NCBI RefSeq assembly: GCF_022348165.1
Contig: NZ_JAKRFI010000005.1
Span: 62,001-126,000 of the forward strand
Source of the DNA: Halomonas sp. McH1-25
GTDB lineage: Bacteria; Pseudomonadota; Gammaproteobacteria; Pseudomonadales; Halomonadaceae
Reading direction: 5' to 3'
Length of the DNA: 64,000 bases
How positions within the stretch are numbered: position 1 is the stretch's first letter; the number at the start of each line of letters is the position of its first letter. Positions 48,960 through 57,225 of this stretch are shown here, piece after piece. Below the pieces are notes generated by a model, which was not told the DNA's origin, searched no databases, and saw only the letters and a list, made by a program, of their open reading frames with translations. The translations under genes were made by a program, and so were the position numbers.

Positions 48960-49422
48960 GCCCTTTAAGACGGGCCGCGCACTTCCGAAGTGCAGGCGCT
49001 CTTCTGGGAGGATGTACTGGATCACGAGCGTGGCATCGTGCGCTATCGGCGCGCCGTGGTGCGTGGTGCGTGGTCGCTTCAAGGTACCTACGAAGTGGTC
49101 GATCGGGACAGCCGCACCGTGCGTAAGAAGAAGCTACGGCTGGTATTCCTGAACTCCATGTCAGGCAAGCCGTTCTATGAAAACGCGCTGCGGGAGCGCT
49201 TCTGGAAGGTGCACCTGGAGAACGCGGGGTGCGGTATCGCGGGTCGAACCAGTGCCGGCTCTTCATCAGCTAGATGCTAAGCCTGGGCGTGGTGCCGCTG
49301 CACTGGATCTCGCAGCATGTGAGGCATGCCACGATCGACATGATCCAGCGCCGGTACGGAAAGTGGATCCGAACCGATGGACAGGACGTTCCTGAGATGA
49401 TCGAGAAGCTGCTCGATCTATA
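48960..49422 (+). pseudogene. Tyrosine recombinase (integrase) C-terminal remnants
   Basis: In one frame RTSEVQALFWEDVLDHERGI and VRYRRAVVRG match the catalytic-Arg region of phage integrases; from about 49274 another frame reads LGVVPLHWISQHVRHATIDM then IQRRYGKWI, the region with the catalytic His and the tyrosine (YGKW), ending at TAA 49422. The pieces are in different frames and the middle is scrambled. The remnant ends about 90 bases from the 3' end of a tRNA-Ser gene, a common integration target. Confidence 0.75.
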
Positions 49423-49471
49423 AGCATTCCCAGAAATATTCCCAAAACCGTTTCCAAGGGACTAAAACGAC

Positions 49472-49506
49472 GAAGGGGAACCAAGCTAAATGCTTGATTC
49501 CCCTTC
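49472..49506 (-). terminator. Hairpin after tRNA-Ser
   Basis: GAAGGGGAA/TTCCCCTTC outer stem with AAGC/GCTT inner stem (49472-49506), followed on the minus strand by CGTCGTTTTA. It lies nine bases past the CCA end of tRNA-Ser, so it probably ends that transcript. Confidence 0.55.
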
Positions 49507-49514
49507 AAATTCTG

Positions 49515-49602
49515 TGGCGGAGAGGGAGGGATTCGAACCCTCGAAGCCTTTCGACTTACACACTTTCCAGGCGTGCTCCTTCGACCACTCGGACACCTCT
49601 CC
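49515..49602 (-). tRNA. tRNA-Ser (GGA)
   Basis: 88-base class II tRNA. The acceptor arms GGAGAGG and CCTCTCC pair; the D arm includes CCGAGTGG; the anticodon stem-loop GCCTGGAAAGTG gives anticodon GGA (reads UCC/UCU); there is a long variable arm; GGTTCGAATCC in the T arm; CCA encoded at 49517-49515. The 3' end faces the integrase remnant, consistent with use as an attachment site. Confidence 0.95.
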
Positions 49603-49693
49603 GCATTGTGGTCCTTGCGATGCGCTGGGCATCCCTCAAGAACGGCGCAAATGGTAGCGAGCTAAGCCCGCGATTGCAAGCCATTTTTCGGTT

Positions 49694-50206
49694 TCAAGGT
49701 GTGGATGCGGCAGGCAATACTACATAGTCGCCCTCGGCTTCGAGGCATAGCGTGTCGCCAACGAACAACTGCTGCCCGAGGGAAAGACGCCCTTTGCCGG
49801 TATCTTGCAGACGCTTTTCGAGCATGGCCGGTGCATCGGCGTCACGCGGCGTACATACCAGCCGATAATCGCCTGTAACCGGGGCAATAAAACGTTGGCC
49901 AGCCTGTGCGACAACGACATCCTGGGCACGCTGCCGACTGCGCAACCAGAGCGTGATCCAGCACCAGCCAATCAGTGTGGTCTGGGCCGCAAACGAACCA
50001 CCAAACCCGGTCCCCTTGTCGTTGAGGTTGGGCCTCAATTGCAACTCCCACACCAGCGACTCCCCCTGCCAATGCATTCCCTTGATGCCCAACTGCCCGA
50101 CCAGCGGAATGGCCTCACCTAGCCAATCCTGAAAGGCAGCAAGGTCATCGAGCTGGTTCGCTGCAGGTAGCGGCAAGCGAGGATGAGGAATGCCGGGTTG
50201 GCGCAT
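49694..50206 (-). CDS. YiiD-type putative thioesterase
   Basis: 170 residues matching the hotdog-fold YiiD C-terminal family: LVWELQLRPNLNDKGTGFGGSF and TTLIGWCWITLWLR, with Asn-x-x-x-Gly-thr-x-Phe-Gly-Gly near residue 66. E. coli YiiD has an additional acetyltransferase domain; here only the thioesterase-like part is present. The substrate is unknown, probably an acyl-CoA. The stop of the nitroreductase gene lies four bases upstream on the same strand, so the two may be an operon. Confidence 0.85.
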   Translation of the reverse strand: MRQPGIPHPRLPLPAANQLDDLAAFQDWLGEAIPLVGQLGIKGMHWQGESLVWELQLRPNLNDKGTGFGGSFAAQTTLIGWCWITLWLRSRQRAQDVVVAQAGQRFIAPVTGDYRLVCTPRDADAPAMLEKRLQDTGKGRLSLGQQLFVGDTLCLEAEGDYVVLPAASTP

Positions 50207-50209
50207 GGC

Positions 50210-50770
50210 TTAGTCCCAATGCTCGACGAAATCGCTGGGATCGCGCTCAGGTAACGGCTTGAGACGCCCACCAGGCTGGCCCAGATAGATAAAGCCGACG
50301 ATCTGGTCATGTTCGCCCAAGCCGAGCCCCTTTTTCACGGTTTCGTCGAAAGCGAAGGTGCCGGAACGCCACATGGCACCTAGCCCCATGGCATGGGCGG
50401 CAAGCAGAATGCCGTGTGCGGCACAGCCTGCCGATATTACCTGTTCGATCGGCGGTACCTTGGGCAGGTCAGGCGTTACCTTGGCGATAACGGCGATGAT
50501 CATGGGTGCCCGCTTGGGCTTCTTGCGAATCGAGTCCAACTGCGCTTCATCGATACCCGGCTTGGCCTGACGCTCTCCCTCGGCAAACAACTCGCCTAGA
50601 CGATCGATACCTTCCCCGCTGAACTCGATGAAACGCCACGGCGTCAGCTCCTTGTGGTCGGGTGCTCTGAGTGCGGCACGATACATGGCATCAAGTTGAT
50701 CACGGCTGGGGGGCGGCCCGGCCAGTTTGCCCATTGAGTTTCTTTCGTGCAGCAGCGTCATTGCATCCAT
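50210..50770 (-). CDS. Nitroreductase family protein, YdjA-like
   Basis: FMN oxidoreductase of about 186 residues from the ATG at 50770 (MDAMTLLHERNSMGKLAGPP); an in-frame ATG at 50785 adds five residues. Seen: HERNSMGKL and RAPDHKELTPWRF at the FMN site, and GLGAMWRSGTFAFDE, as in the minimal nitroreductases of the YdjA group. The physiological substrate is unknown; artificial nitro compounds are reduced by relatives. Confidence 0.9.
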   Translation of the reverse strand: MDAMTLLHERNSMGKLAGPPPSRDQLDAMYRAALRAPDHKELTPWRFIEFSGEGIDRLGELFAEGERQAKPGIDEAQLDSIRKKPKRAPMIIAVIAKVTPDLPKVPPIEQVISAGCAAHGILLAAHAMGLGAMWRSGTFAFDETVKKGLGLGEHDQIVGFIYLGQPGGRLKPLPERDPSDFVEHWD

Positions 50771-50818
50771 GGCGGTTCCTTTCAAACGAGAATATGTCTC
50801 AATACCTTATCGGATTCC

Positions 50819-51652
50819 TCACTGACGTGCCAGCCGCAGTGGCGCGGGCGGACGCTCGCCGGGCGTGCCACGCCACGGACTGATATCGAGACCGCCCCGC
50901 CGTACGTAGCGGGCCATGACCAACAGGCGCTCGGGATCCACCCTCGCCATCAGGTCGGTGAAGATATGCTCGACGCAGTGTTCGTGAAAGTCCTGATGCT
51001 GACGATAGGACACCACATAGCGCAGCAGCCCTGCACGATCGATCTTCGGCCCCCGGTAACGGATCAGCACACTGCCCCAATCCGGCTGCCCGGTCACCGG
51101 ACAGTTGGACTTGAGCAAATGCGAGTACAGGCTTTCTTCGACGATCTCGTCGCTGGCAGTCAGCAACTCGGGATTCGGCGAATAATCGCTGATATCGACA
51201 TCGAGTCCATCGATGCAGTGCCCGGGAAACTGGCGGGGCATCAGCGCTTCATCGTCGAGGTCGAGCAGCGCCACATCGATCTTGTCACCGGCGGCGGCGG
51301 CCAGGTCCCTCGAGAGGGTCTGCTGGACCTCGTCCCAGCCCGTGAAACAGCTCTGGTTGAAGCTGTTGAGATAGAGCTTCCAGGATTTGGACTCGATCAG
51401 ATTGGGCGATGTCGCCGGCAGGCGGAACCTGGCGACAGCGACTATCGGCTTGCCACGCTCGTCGAGCCAGGACATCTCGAAGGCGTGCCACTCGTCCTCG
51501 CCGATGAACGGCAGGCTAGCATCGTCGATGCCCAACGGTGCGCGGTTGGCGGCCCGTGCTATGGGAAACAGCAGCGTCGGATCGTACTGTTCGGGATATG
51601 CCGAGTCGCGACCCAGCGGCGCATCCCTGAGAGTGTCGGGGCGATGTGTCAT
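50819..51652 (-). CDS. queF: NADPH-dependent 7-cyano-7-deazaguanine reductase
   Basis: Reduces preQ0 to preQ1 in queuosine biosynthesis for tRNA. 277 residues from ATG 51652 (GGAG upstream); this is the long two-domain form found in gammaproteobacteria. The longer open frame to 51829 overlaps the permease gene and is not used. Seen: catalytic Cys in SNCPVTGQPDWGS, substrate Glu in FHEHCVEHIF, and SFNQSCFTGWDEVQ in the N-terminal half. Neighbours on the same strand are the YadH-type permease and the nitroreductase. Confidence 0.96.
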   Translation of the reverse strand: MTHRPDTLRDAPLGRDSAYPEQYDPTLLFPIARAANRAPLGIDDASLPFIGEDEWHAFEMSWLDERGKPIVAVARFRLPATSPNLIESKSWKLYLNSFNQSCFTGWDEVQQTLSRDLAAAAGDKIDVALLDLDDEALMPRQFPGHCIDGLDVDISDYSPNPELLTASDEIVEESLYSHLLKSNCPVTGQPDWGSVLIRYRGPKIDRAGLLRYVVSYRQHQDFHEHCVEHIFTDLMARVDPERLLVMARYVRRGGLDISPWRGTPGERPPAPLRLARQ

Positions 51653-51656
51653 GGTG

Positions 51657-52430
51657 TCAGCTCCTGATGCCCTTGCCCCGCTCCAGCATCCACAGGGCCA
51701 GAACGAAAGATGCAACGATGAAAATCGCAATGGCAACGAGCGCGCCCCCCACCGGTATGTCGGATACGCCCAGAATACCGTAACGGAAGGCATTGACCAT
51801 ATACAGGATCGGATTGGCCAACGACACACTCTGCCAGAACTGCGGCAACATGCTGATCGAGTAGAACACCCCTCCCAAGTAGGTCAGCGGTGTAAGCACG
51901 AAGATCGGCACGATGGAAATATCATCGAACTTGTGCGCCAGCAAGGCATTGATGAAGCCACCGATCGAGAACAGCGTTGCCGTCATGGTCACCACCCCGA
52001 GAGTCACCAGTGGATGATGAATGTTCAGGTCAGTGAAGAAGAACGACACCAGAGTTACGATCAGCCCCACTCCTAGGCCACGCGCCATGCCGCCCAGCAC
52101 AAATCCCGCCAGGATCACCCAGTTGGGCATCGGCGAGACCATCATTTCTTCTACCGAGCGCTGAAACTTGTTGGAAAAGAACGACGAGGCGACATTGGAA
52201 TAGCTGTTGGTGATCACAGCCATCATGATCAACCCCGGCACGATGTAGGCCATGTAACTGATGCCATCCATCTCACCGATGCGCGAGCCGATCAGGTTGC
52301 CGAAAATGATGAAATACATGGTCATGGTGATCGATGGCGGCAACAACGTCTGCGGCCAGATGCGCGTGAAGCGGCGTACTTCCTTGACCACCAGGGTCCA
52401 TAGCGAGATCAGGATCTGCTGGGGATTCAT
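51657..52430 (-). CDS. yadH: ABC-2 type permease, YadH-like
   Basis: 257 residues with six hydrophobic segments, the membrane half of a two-gene exporter. Seen: RRFTRIWPQTLLPPSITMTM at the N-terminus and SPMPNWVILAGFVLGGM, characteristic of the YadH/Wzm-like group. It overlaps the ATPase gene by four bases. The transported substrate is not established for the family. Confidence 0.92.
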   Translation of the reverse strand: MNPQQILISLWTLVVKEVRRFTRIWPQTLLPPSITMTMYFIIFGNLIGSRIGEMDGISYMAYIVPGLIMMAVITNSYSNVASSFFSNKFQRSVEEMMVSPMPNWVILAGFVLGGMARGLGVGLIVTLVSFFFTDLNIHHPLVTLGVVTMTATLFSIGGFINALLAHKFDDISIVPIFVLTPLTYLGGVFYSISMLPQFWQSVSLANPILYMVNAFRYGILGVSDIPVGGALVAIAIFIVASFVLALWMLERGKGIRS

Positions 52431-53389
52431 GAATTCGCTTCCTCCTGGGCCGCCCGCTTCACCTTGGCGTTGTTACCCTCGACCATGGACACGAACAGCT
52501 CCTCGAGCCGGTTGGCCCGGTTGCGCATCGACACCACCTCGATGCCCATGGCTGAAAGCTGGGAGAAGACATCATTGAGACGCTGCCCTTTCCTGACCGA
52601 AAGGGCGAGCTGCGCACTGTCGACCTTCTCGACCTCGAAGCCCTCGAGCCGAGGCGCCTCGACGACAGGTCGCGACAGGTCGAACAGGAAGGTTTCGGTA
52701 TCGAGTTCGGTGAGTAGATCGCGCACCGAGGTATTCCTGACGATCTCGCCATGATTGATGATGGCGATATTGCGGCACAGGCTCTCCGCTTCCTCGAGAT
52801 AGTGCGTGGTCAGGATGATGGTGGTGCCTTCTTCGCGATTGATACGCCGCATGTAATCCCACATGCTGCGCCGCAGTTCGATGTCCACTCCGGCAGTCGG
52901 CTCGTCAAGAATCAGCAGACGCGGTCGGTGAATGAGCGCACGAGCGATCATTAGCCGGCGTTTCATCCCCCCAGACAGCATTCTCGCCGGGCCGTGACGC
53001 TTGTCCCACAAGCCCAGGTCCTTGAGCAACTGATCGCAGCGAGGCTTGGCCTGGCGCAGCGACAAGCCATAGTAACCAGCCTGAGCAAGGATGATGTCCT
53101 CGACCTTCTCGAACTGGGAAAAGTTGAATTCCTGAGGCACTACACCCAAGTGGTACTTGGCCTTGGCGAAGTCGCGGTCGATATCGATTCCGTAGATCTT
53201 TACCTGACCGGCGGTTTTTTGAACCAGCGAGCAGACAATGCCCAAGGTGGTCGATTTGCCCGCCCCATTGGGACCGAGCAGCGCAAAGAAGTCCCCCTCG
53301 GGGACGTCCAGATCGATGCCCTTCAGGGCATGAAAGCCATTGCCGTAGACCTTGGTCAGTCCACGGATGGACAAAGCCGGTTCCGCCAT
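52427..53389 (-). CDS. yadG: ABC transporter ATP-binding protein, YadG-like
   Basis: 320 residues from ATG 53389 (MAEPALSIRGLTKVYGNG). Seen: Walker A GPNGAGKST near residue 41, signature MLSGGMKRRLMIARAL, and Walker [14 protein letters not shown], followed by a C-terminal domain of about 90 residues. Partner of the YadH-like permease downstream. AGGTG lies before the ATG. Housekeeping-type exporter, unlike the larger RbbA system at 42-46 kb. Confidence 0.93.
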   Translation of the reverse strand: MAEPALSIRGLTKVYGNGFHALKGIDLDVPEGDFFALLGPNGAGKSTTLGIVCSLVQKTAGQVKIYGIDIDRDFAKAKYHLGVVPQEFNFSQFEKVEDIILAQAGYYGLSLRQAKPRCDQLLKDLGLWDKRHGPARMLSGGMKRRLMIARALIHRPRLLILDEPTAGVDIELRRSMWDYMRRINREEGTTIILTTHYLEEAESLCRNIAIINHGEIVRNTSVRDLLTELDTETFLFDLSRPVVEAPRLEGFEVEKVDSAQLALSVRKGQRLNDVFSQLSAMGIEVVSMRNRANRLEELFVSMVEGNNAKVKRAAQEEANS

Positions 53390-53583
53390 CGAACACACCT
53401 GTCATCAGTCGGTCGCTGGGAAAAAGAACAAGTAACATGCGGCCGACGCGGGAAAAATCAATGCCTGGCTAATTATTTTCCCATGCTATCGACCGGAGGA
53501 TGCCGCCGACGGGAACGCATCACGCAGCAGGACACCTGCCACCCGTGCAGTATCGGAAGAGAACGAGAGAAGTGAAATCGCGC

Positions 53584-53658
53584 TGGAGCGGGAAACGAGA
53601 TTCGAACTCGCGACCCTCGCCTTGGCAAGGCGATGCTCTACCACTGAGCTATTCCCGC
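53584..53658 (-). tRNA. tRNA-Gly (GCC), copy 3 in transcript order
   Basis: 75-base tRNA with acceptor GCGGGAA/TTCCCGC, D arm GCTCAGTGGTAGAGC, anticodon loop CTTGCCAAGG (GCC), T arm GTTCGAATC and encoded CCA. Sixth and last gene of the tRNA operon on the minus strand. Confidence 0.96.
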
Positions 53659-53681
53659 CTATCGAGATGAGAGCAAGCAAG

Positions 53682-53757
53682 TGGCGTCCCATAGGGGGTT
53701 CGAACCCCTGTTACCGCCGTGAAAGGGCGGTGTCCTGGACCACTAGACGAATGGGAC
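53682..53757 (-). tRNA. tRNA-Glu (TTC), copy 3 in transcript order
   Basis: 76-base tRNA with acceptor GTCCCAT/ATGGGAC, anticodon loop CCTTTCACGG (TTC), T arm GTTCGAACC and encoded CCA. Identical to the two other Glu copies in the cluster, as far as can be read. Confidence 0.96.
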
Positions 53758-53774
53758 GCATGGACGCGAACGTC

Positions 53775-53849
53775 TGGAGCGGGAAACGAGATTCGAACTC
53801 GCGACCCTCGCCTTGGCAAGGCGATGCTCTACCACTGAGCTATTCCCGC
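53775..53849 (-). tRNA. tRNA-Gly (GCC), copy 2
   Basis: Same 75-base sequence as the Gly gene at 53584, with anticodon GCC and encoded CCA. Separated from the next Glu gene by 17 bases. Confidence 0.96.
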
Positions 53850-53879
53850 ACTGCTTGCGTACTGCTTATGAATCGGAAG

Positions 53880-53955
53880 TGGCGTCCCATAGGGGGTTCG
53901 AACCCCTGTTACCGCCGTGAAAGGGCGGTGTCCTGGACCACTAGACGAATGGGAC
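53880..53955 (-). tRNA. tRNA-Glu (TTC), copy 2
   Basis: Same 76-base sequence as the Glu gene at 53682, with anticodon TTC. Only three bases separate it from the preceding Gly gene at 53959. Confidence 0.96.
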
Positions 53956-53958
53956 GCA

Positions 53959-54033
53959 TGGAGCGGGAAACGAGATTCGAACTCGCGACCCTCGCCTTGG
54001 CAAGGCGATGCTCTACCACTGAGCTATTCCCGC
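53959..54033 (-). tRNA. tRNA-Gly (GCC), copy 1
   Basis: Same 75-base sequence as the other two Gly copies. Second gene of the transcript after tRNA-Glu at 54067. Confidence 0.96.
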
Positions 54034-54066
54034 TTGATACCACCAATCCGATACCCGATGAGCAAG

Positions 54067-54142
54067 TGGCGTCCCATAGGGGGTTCGAACCCCTGTTACC
54101 GCCGTGAAAGGGCGGTGTCCTGGACCACTAGACGAATGGGAC
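54067..54142 (-). tRNA. tRNA-Glu (TTC), copy 1
   Basis: 76-base tRNA, anticodon TTC, encoded CCA; first gene of the operon. A near-consensus promoter lies 30 bases upstream. Confidence 0.96.
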
Positions 54143-54172
54143 GCAGTGCCTTGCCTCGTCGAGGTGGCGCGT

Positions 54173-54201
54173 ATATTAATTAGCCTTACCGAGGGTGTCA
54201 A
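54173..54201 (-). promoter_or_regulatory. Sigma-70 promoter of the Glu-Gly tRNA operon
   Basis: On the minus strand TTGACA (54201-54196), a 17-base spacer and TAATAT (54178-54173), then a GC-rich discriminator ACGCGCC. Full -35 and 5/6 -10 match at ideal spacing; the GC-rich discriminator is the hallmark of stringently controlled stable-RNA promoters. Confidence 0.8.
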
Positions 54202-54328
54202 GCGTAAGGGCGTGCCGCTTCGCTCTCGTCATAAGATTTGGCAATGTAGCCAAACTTCCCCCACGCTCTCTGGGTAACCTATGGGCAATCAGTACCCAGC
54301 GTCACTAGCCAAGCAGCGGGAGAACACC

Positions 54329-54730
54329 ATGCGCAAGAAACTCGAGAAGAGCGACGCCGAATGGCGCGAACAACTCACCCCCGAGCAGTACCATGTCGCA
54401 CGCGAGAAAGGGACGGAGCCGCCTTTCAGCGGCGATCATCAGGTCAGCGACGAACAGGGTATCTATCACTGCGTGTGCTGTGGTGCAGCCTTGTTCGAGA
54501 ATGAACACAAGTTCGATTCGGGCTGTGGCTGGCCCAGCTTCGATCGCCCCCTGGGCAAGGAAACCGTGGAAGAACACTTCGATGACTCGCACGGCATGCG
54601 CCGCACGGAAGTGGTCTGCTCACGCTGCGATGCCCATCTGGGCCATGTGTTTCCCGACGGCCCCCAGCAGACTACCGGGCTGCGCTATTGCATCAACTCG
54701 GTGTCGCTGACCTTTCATCCCGGCGAGTAG
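54329..54730 (+). CDS. msrB: Peptide-methionine (R)-S-oxide reductase
   Basis: Repairs methionine-R-sulfoxide in proteins. 133 residues from ATG 54329 (GGGAG upstream); the longer frame from 54281 has no site. Seen: zinc-binding pairs CVCC and CSRC, the conserved [21 protein letters not shown], and catalytic Cys in [11 protein letters not shown] complete single-domain MsrB. It is divergent from the tRNA operon and followed by the GTPase gene. Confidence 0.97.
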   Translation: MRKKLEKSDAEWREQLTPEQYHVAREKGTEPPFSGDHQVSDEQGIYHCVCCGAALFENEHKFDSGCGWPSFDRPLGKETVEEHFDDSHGMRRTEVVCSRCDAHLGHVFPDGPQQTTGLRYCINSVSLTFHPGE

Positions 54731-54804
54731 ACGCCGACCGCGACAGGGGCGCCGATCTGCTAAGATGGGCGCCCTTTTCATCGCTATCGGTACAAGGTGA
54801 CGCC

Positions 54805-55755
54805 ATGCTCGGCTGGTATCCGGGACACATGAACAAGGCACGCCGCCAGATCAAGGAGGCGTTGCCGGAGATCGATGTAGTGTTGGAAGTGCTCGATGCA
54901 CGCCTGCCCTACTCCAGCGCCAACCCCATGCTCGCCGAGCTGACCGAGCACAAGCCGGTACTCAAGCTCCTATCGCGTGCCGACCTCGCCGACCCGGCGC
55001 AGACCGACGCGTGGGTGGCCCACTTCGACGCCTTGGAAGGCACCCGCGCCCTCGCGGTTACCACCACCCAGGCTCGCGAACTCAAACGCATTCCCAAGCT
55101 ATGTCACGAACTGGCCGGTCAGGTGCGCGCCGATCGCGACGTTCGCGTGATGGTCATGGGCATTCCCAATGTCGGCAAGTCGACGCTGATCAATGGACTG
55201 GCCGGGCGTAAAATCGCCAAGACGGGCAACGAACCCGCGGTGACCAAGCGCCAGCAGAAGATTCGCATCGAGGGGCGTATTGCGCTGATCGACACACCAG
55301 GCGTGCTGTGGCCCAAGATCGAGAACCAGGCCAGCGCTTACCGCCTGGCTGCCAGTGGAGCGATCCGCGACACCGCGATCGACTATCTGGAGGTCGCCAT
55401 CGTTGCCGCGGCCGAACTGGCCAAGCGTTACCCCGAGGCGTTGGCCAGTCGCTTCAAGCTCAAGGAACTGCCGCCCTACACGCCTGCTCCGCATGCCGAC
55501 GATGTCGAGGCCGACGGCCCACGCCGGATCGATTTGCTGGCCCTGGCCGGTTTCGACGGCCAGGCTATCGTCAAGGAAATCGCCAGCAAGCGTGGCGGCT
55601 TGCGTGCCGGCGGCGAGGTCGACATGCATCGCGGTGCGGAAGTCCTGCTGCATGAACTGCGTGACGGCAAGTTGGGTCGTCTGACACTCGAGACACCGAG
55701 CGACATTCCTCCGCCGGAAAGCCACGACAGCGATCAGGAAAACGCCCCCCCCTAA
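54805..55755 (+). CDS. ylqF: YlqF/RbgA-like circularly permuted GTPase
   Basis: 316 residues from ATG 54805 (MLGWYPGHMNKA); the open frame reaches back into msrB but this start matches the family. Seen: GTPase motifs in permuted order, G4-like LLSRADLAD near residue 58 before G1 GIPNVGKSTL near 124-133, then G3 DTPGVLWPK. Family role: assembly of the large ribosomal subunit (RbgA in Bacillus). Gammaproteobacterial members are less studied. AAGGTGACG upstream provides the ribosome site. Confidence 0.93.
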   Translation: MLGWYPGHMNKARRQIKEALPEIDVVLEVLDARLPYSSANPMLAELTEHKPVLKLLSRADLADPAQTDAWVAHFDALEGTRALAVTTTQARELKRIPKLCHELAGQVRADRDVRVMVMGIPNVGKSTLINGLAGRKIAKTGNEPAVTKRQQKIRIEGRIALIDTPGVLWPKIENQASAYRLAASGAIRDTAIDYLEVAIVAAAELAKRYPEALASRFKLKELPPYTPAPHADDVEADGPRRIDLLALAGFDGQAIVKEIASKRGGLRAGGEVDMHRGAEVLLHELRDGKLGRLTLETPSDIPPPESHDSDQENAPP

Positions 55756-55876
55756 ACGGTATTTGCCCTTTGGCACTACCTCTGCCGCGTTATATGCTGT
55801 GTTTCGCCGCGCACAGCCGGTATTGGCACGAACTCTTTGATTTGCCGTCCCTCACCGTACGGCTAACGGAACCCCA

Positions 55877-57109
55877 ATGGACACCCCGACCCCTCTCAGG
55901 AAATCGCACAAGCTCGACAACGTCTGCTATGACATTCGCGGCCCGGTGCTCGACCACGCCAAGCGTCTCGAGGATGAAGGCCAGCGCATCTTGAAACTCA
56001 ATATCGGCAACCCGGCCCCTTTCGGGTTCGAAGCGCCGGAAGAAATTCTTCAGGATGTGATGCGCAACCTGCCCACCGCACAGGGCTACTGCGATTCCAA
56101 GGGGCTTTATTCGGCACGCAAGGCAATCATGCAGGAGTGCCAGCGCAAGCAGATCCCCGCGGTGGGCGTCGAAGACATCTATATTGGCAATGGCGTGTCC
56201 GAGCTGATCGTGATGGCCATGCAAGCCCTGCTCAACGATGGAGACGAGGTGCTGATACCTGCACCCGACTATCCGCTGTGGACCGCGGCGGCCAACCTGT
56301 CGGGCGGGCGTCCCGTGCACTACCTGTGCGACGAACAGGCGGACTGGGCACCGGATCTCGCCGATATTCGCGACAAGATCACTTCGCACACCCGGGCCAT
56401 GGTGCTGATCAACCCCAACAACCCCACCGGCGCCGTCTACCCACCGGCCATAGTCAAGGAACTGTTGCGCATCGCTCGCGAGCACGACCTAGTGGTGTTC
56501 TCCGACGAGATCTACGACAAGATCCTTTACGATGACGTCGAGCATGTGTCCACCGGCGCGCTGGCTGAAGAAGATCAGTTGGTGGTTACCTTCAACGGGC
56601 TGTCGAAGAGCTATCGCTGCGCCGGTTTTCGCTCCGGCTGGATGATCCTGTCAGGTAACGTCGCCAAGCAACAGGCTCGGGATTACATCCAGGGTCTCAA
56701 CATGCTGGCCTCGATGCGTCTGTGCGCCAATGTGCCGGCCCAGCACGCCATCCAGACCGCCTTGGGCGGTTACCAGTCGATCAATGACCTGGTATTGCCG
56801 GGAGGTCGGCTGCGCGCCCAGCGCGACATCACCTACGAAAAGCTCAATGCCATTCCTGGCGTCTCCTGCACCAAGCCCAAGGGGGCGTTGTATGCCTTTC
56901 CCAAGCTCGATCCGGCGGTATTCAATATCCAGGACGACCAGAAGCTAGTCCTCGATCTACTGCTGCAGGAAAAGATCCTGCTGGTGCAGGGCACGGCCTT
57001 CAACTGGCCCGAGCCGGATCATGTACGCATCGTTACCCTGCCCTGGGCCGACCAGCTGGAAGATGCACTGGATCGTTTTGCGCGCTTTCTGTCCCGCTAT
57101 CGCCAGTAA
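55877..57109 (+). CDS. alaA: Alanine aminotransferase
   Basis: PLP aminotransferase of fold type I, 410 residues, matching AlaA/YfbQ (glutamate-pyruvate transaminase, 405 in E. coli). Seen: NIGNPAPFGFEAP, GLYSARKAI, NPNNPTGAVYP, and the Schiff-base Lys in FNGLSKSYRCAGFRSGW. Ribosome site GGAA at seven bases. Main route to alanine. The next gene htpX is separated by about 115 bases. Confidence 0.94.
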   Translation: MDTPTPLRKSHKLDNVCYDIRGPVLDHAKRLEDEGQRILKLNIGNPAPFGFEAPEEILQDVMRNLPTAQGYCDSKGLYSARKAIMQECQRKQIPAVGVEDIYIGNGVSELIVMAMQALLNDGDEVLIPAPDYPLWTAAANLSGGRPVHYLCDEQADWAPDLADIRDKITSHTRAMVLINPNNPTGAVYPPAIVKELLRIAREHDLVVFSDEIYDKILYDDVEHVSTGALAEEDQLVVTFNGLSKSYRCAGFRSGWMILSGNVAKQQARDYIQGLNMLASMRLCANVPAQHAIQTALGGYQSINDLVLPGGRLRAQRDITYEKLNAIPGVSCTKPKGALYAFPKLDPAVFNIQDDQKLVLDLLLQEKILLVQGTAFNWPEPDHVRIVTLPWADQLEDALDRFARFLSRYRQ

Positions 57110-57225
57110 GGAAATTTTACCGAATCACTAGGTAAGCGATTGAAACTCGGCCGCACGGAACGCATCTAAGTGGCCAACAAGAATTTGAATTCCCCCTGGT
57201 TTCCAGACTATCGAGGGTTAACTCC

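Noticed and set aside
53486-54183. Repeated frames (WRPIGGSNPCYRRERAVSW) looking like a repeat protein
   Set aside because: They are translations of the tRNA-Glu and tRNA-Gly genes, a familiar artefact.
57137-57165. Sigma-32 promoter of htpX
   Set aside because: ATTGAAA resembles the -35 but the matching -10 is poor, so it is only mentioned with the gene.
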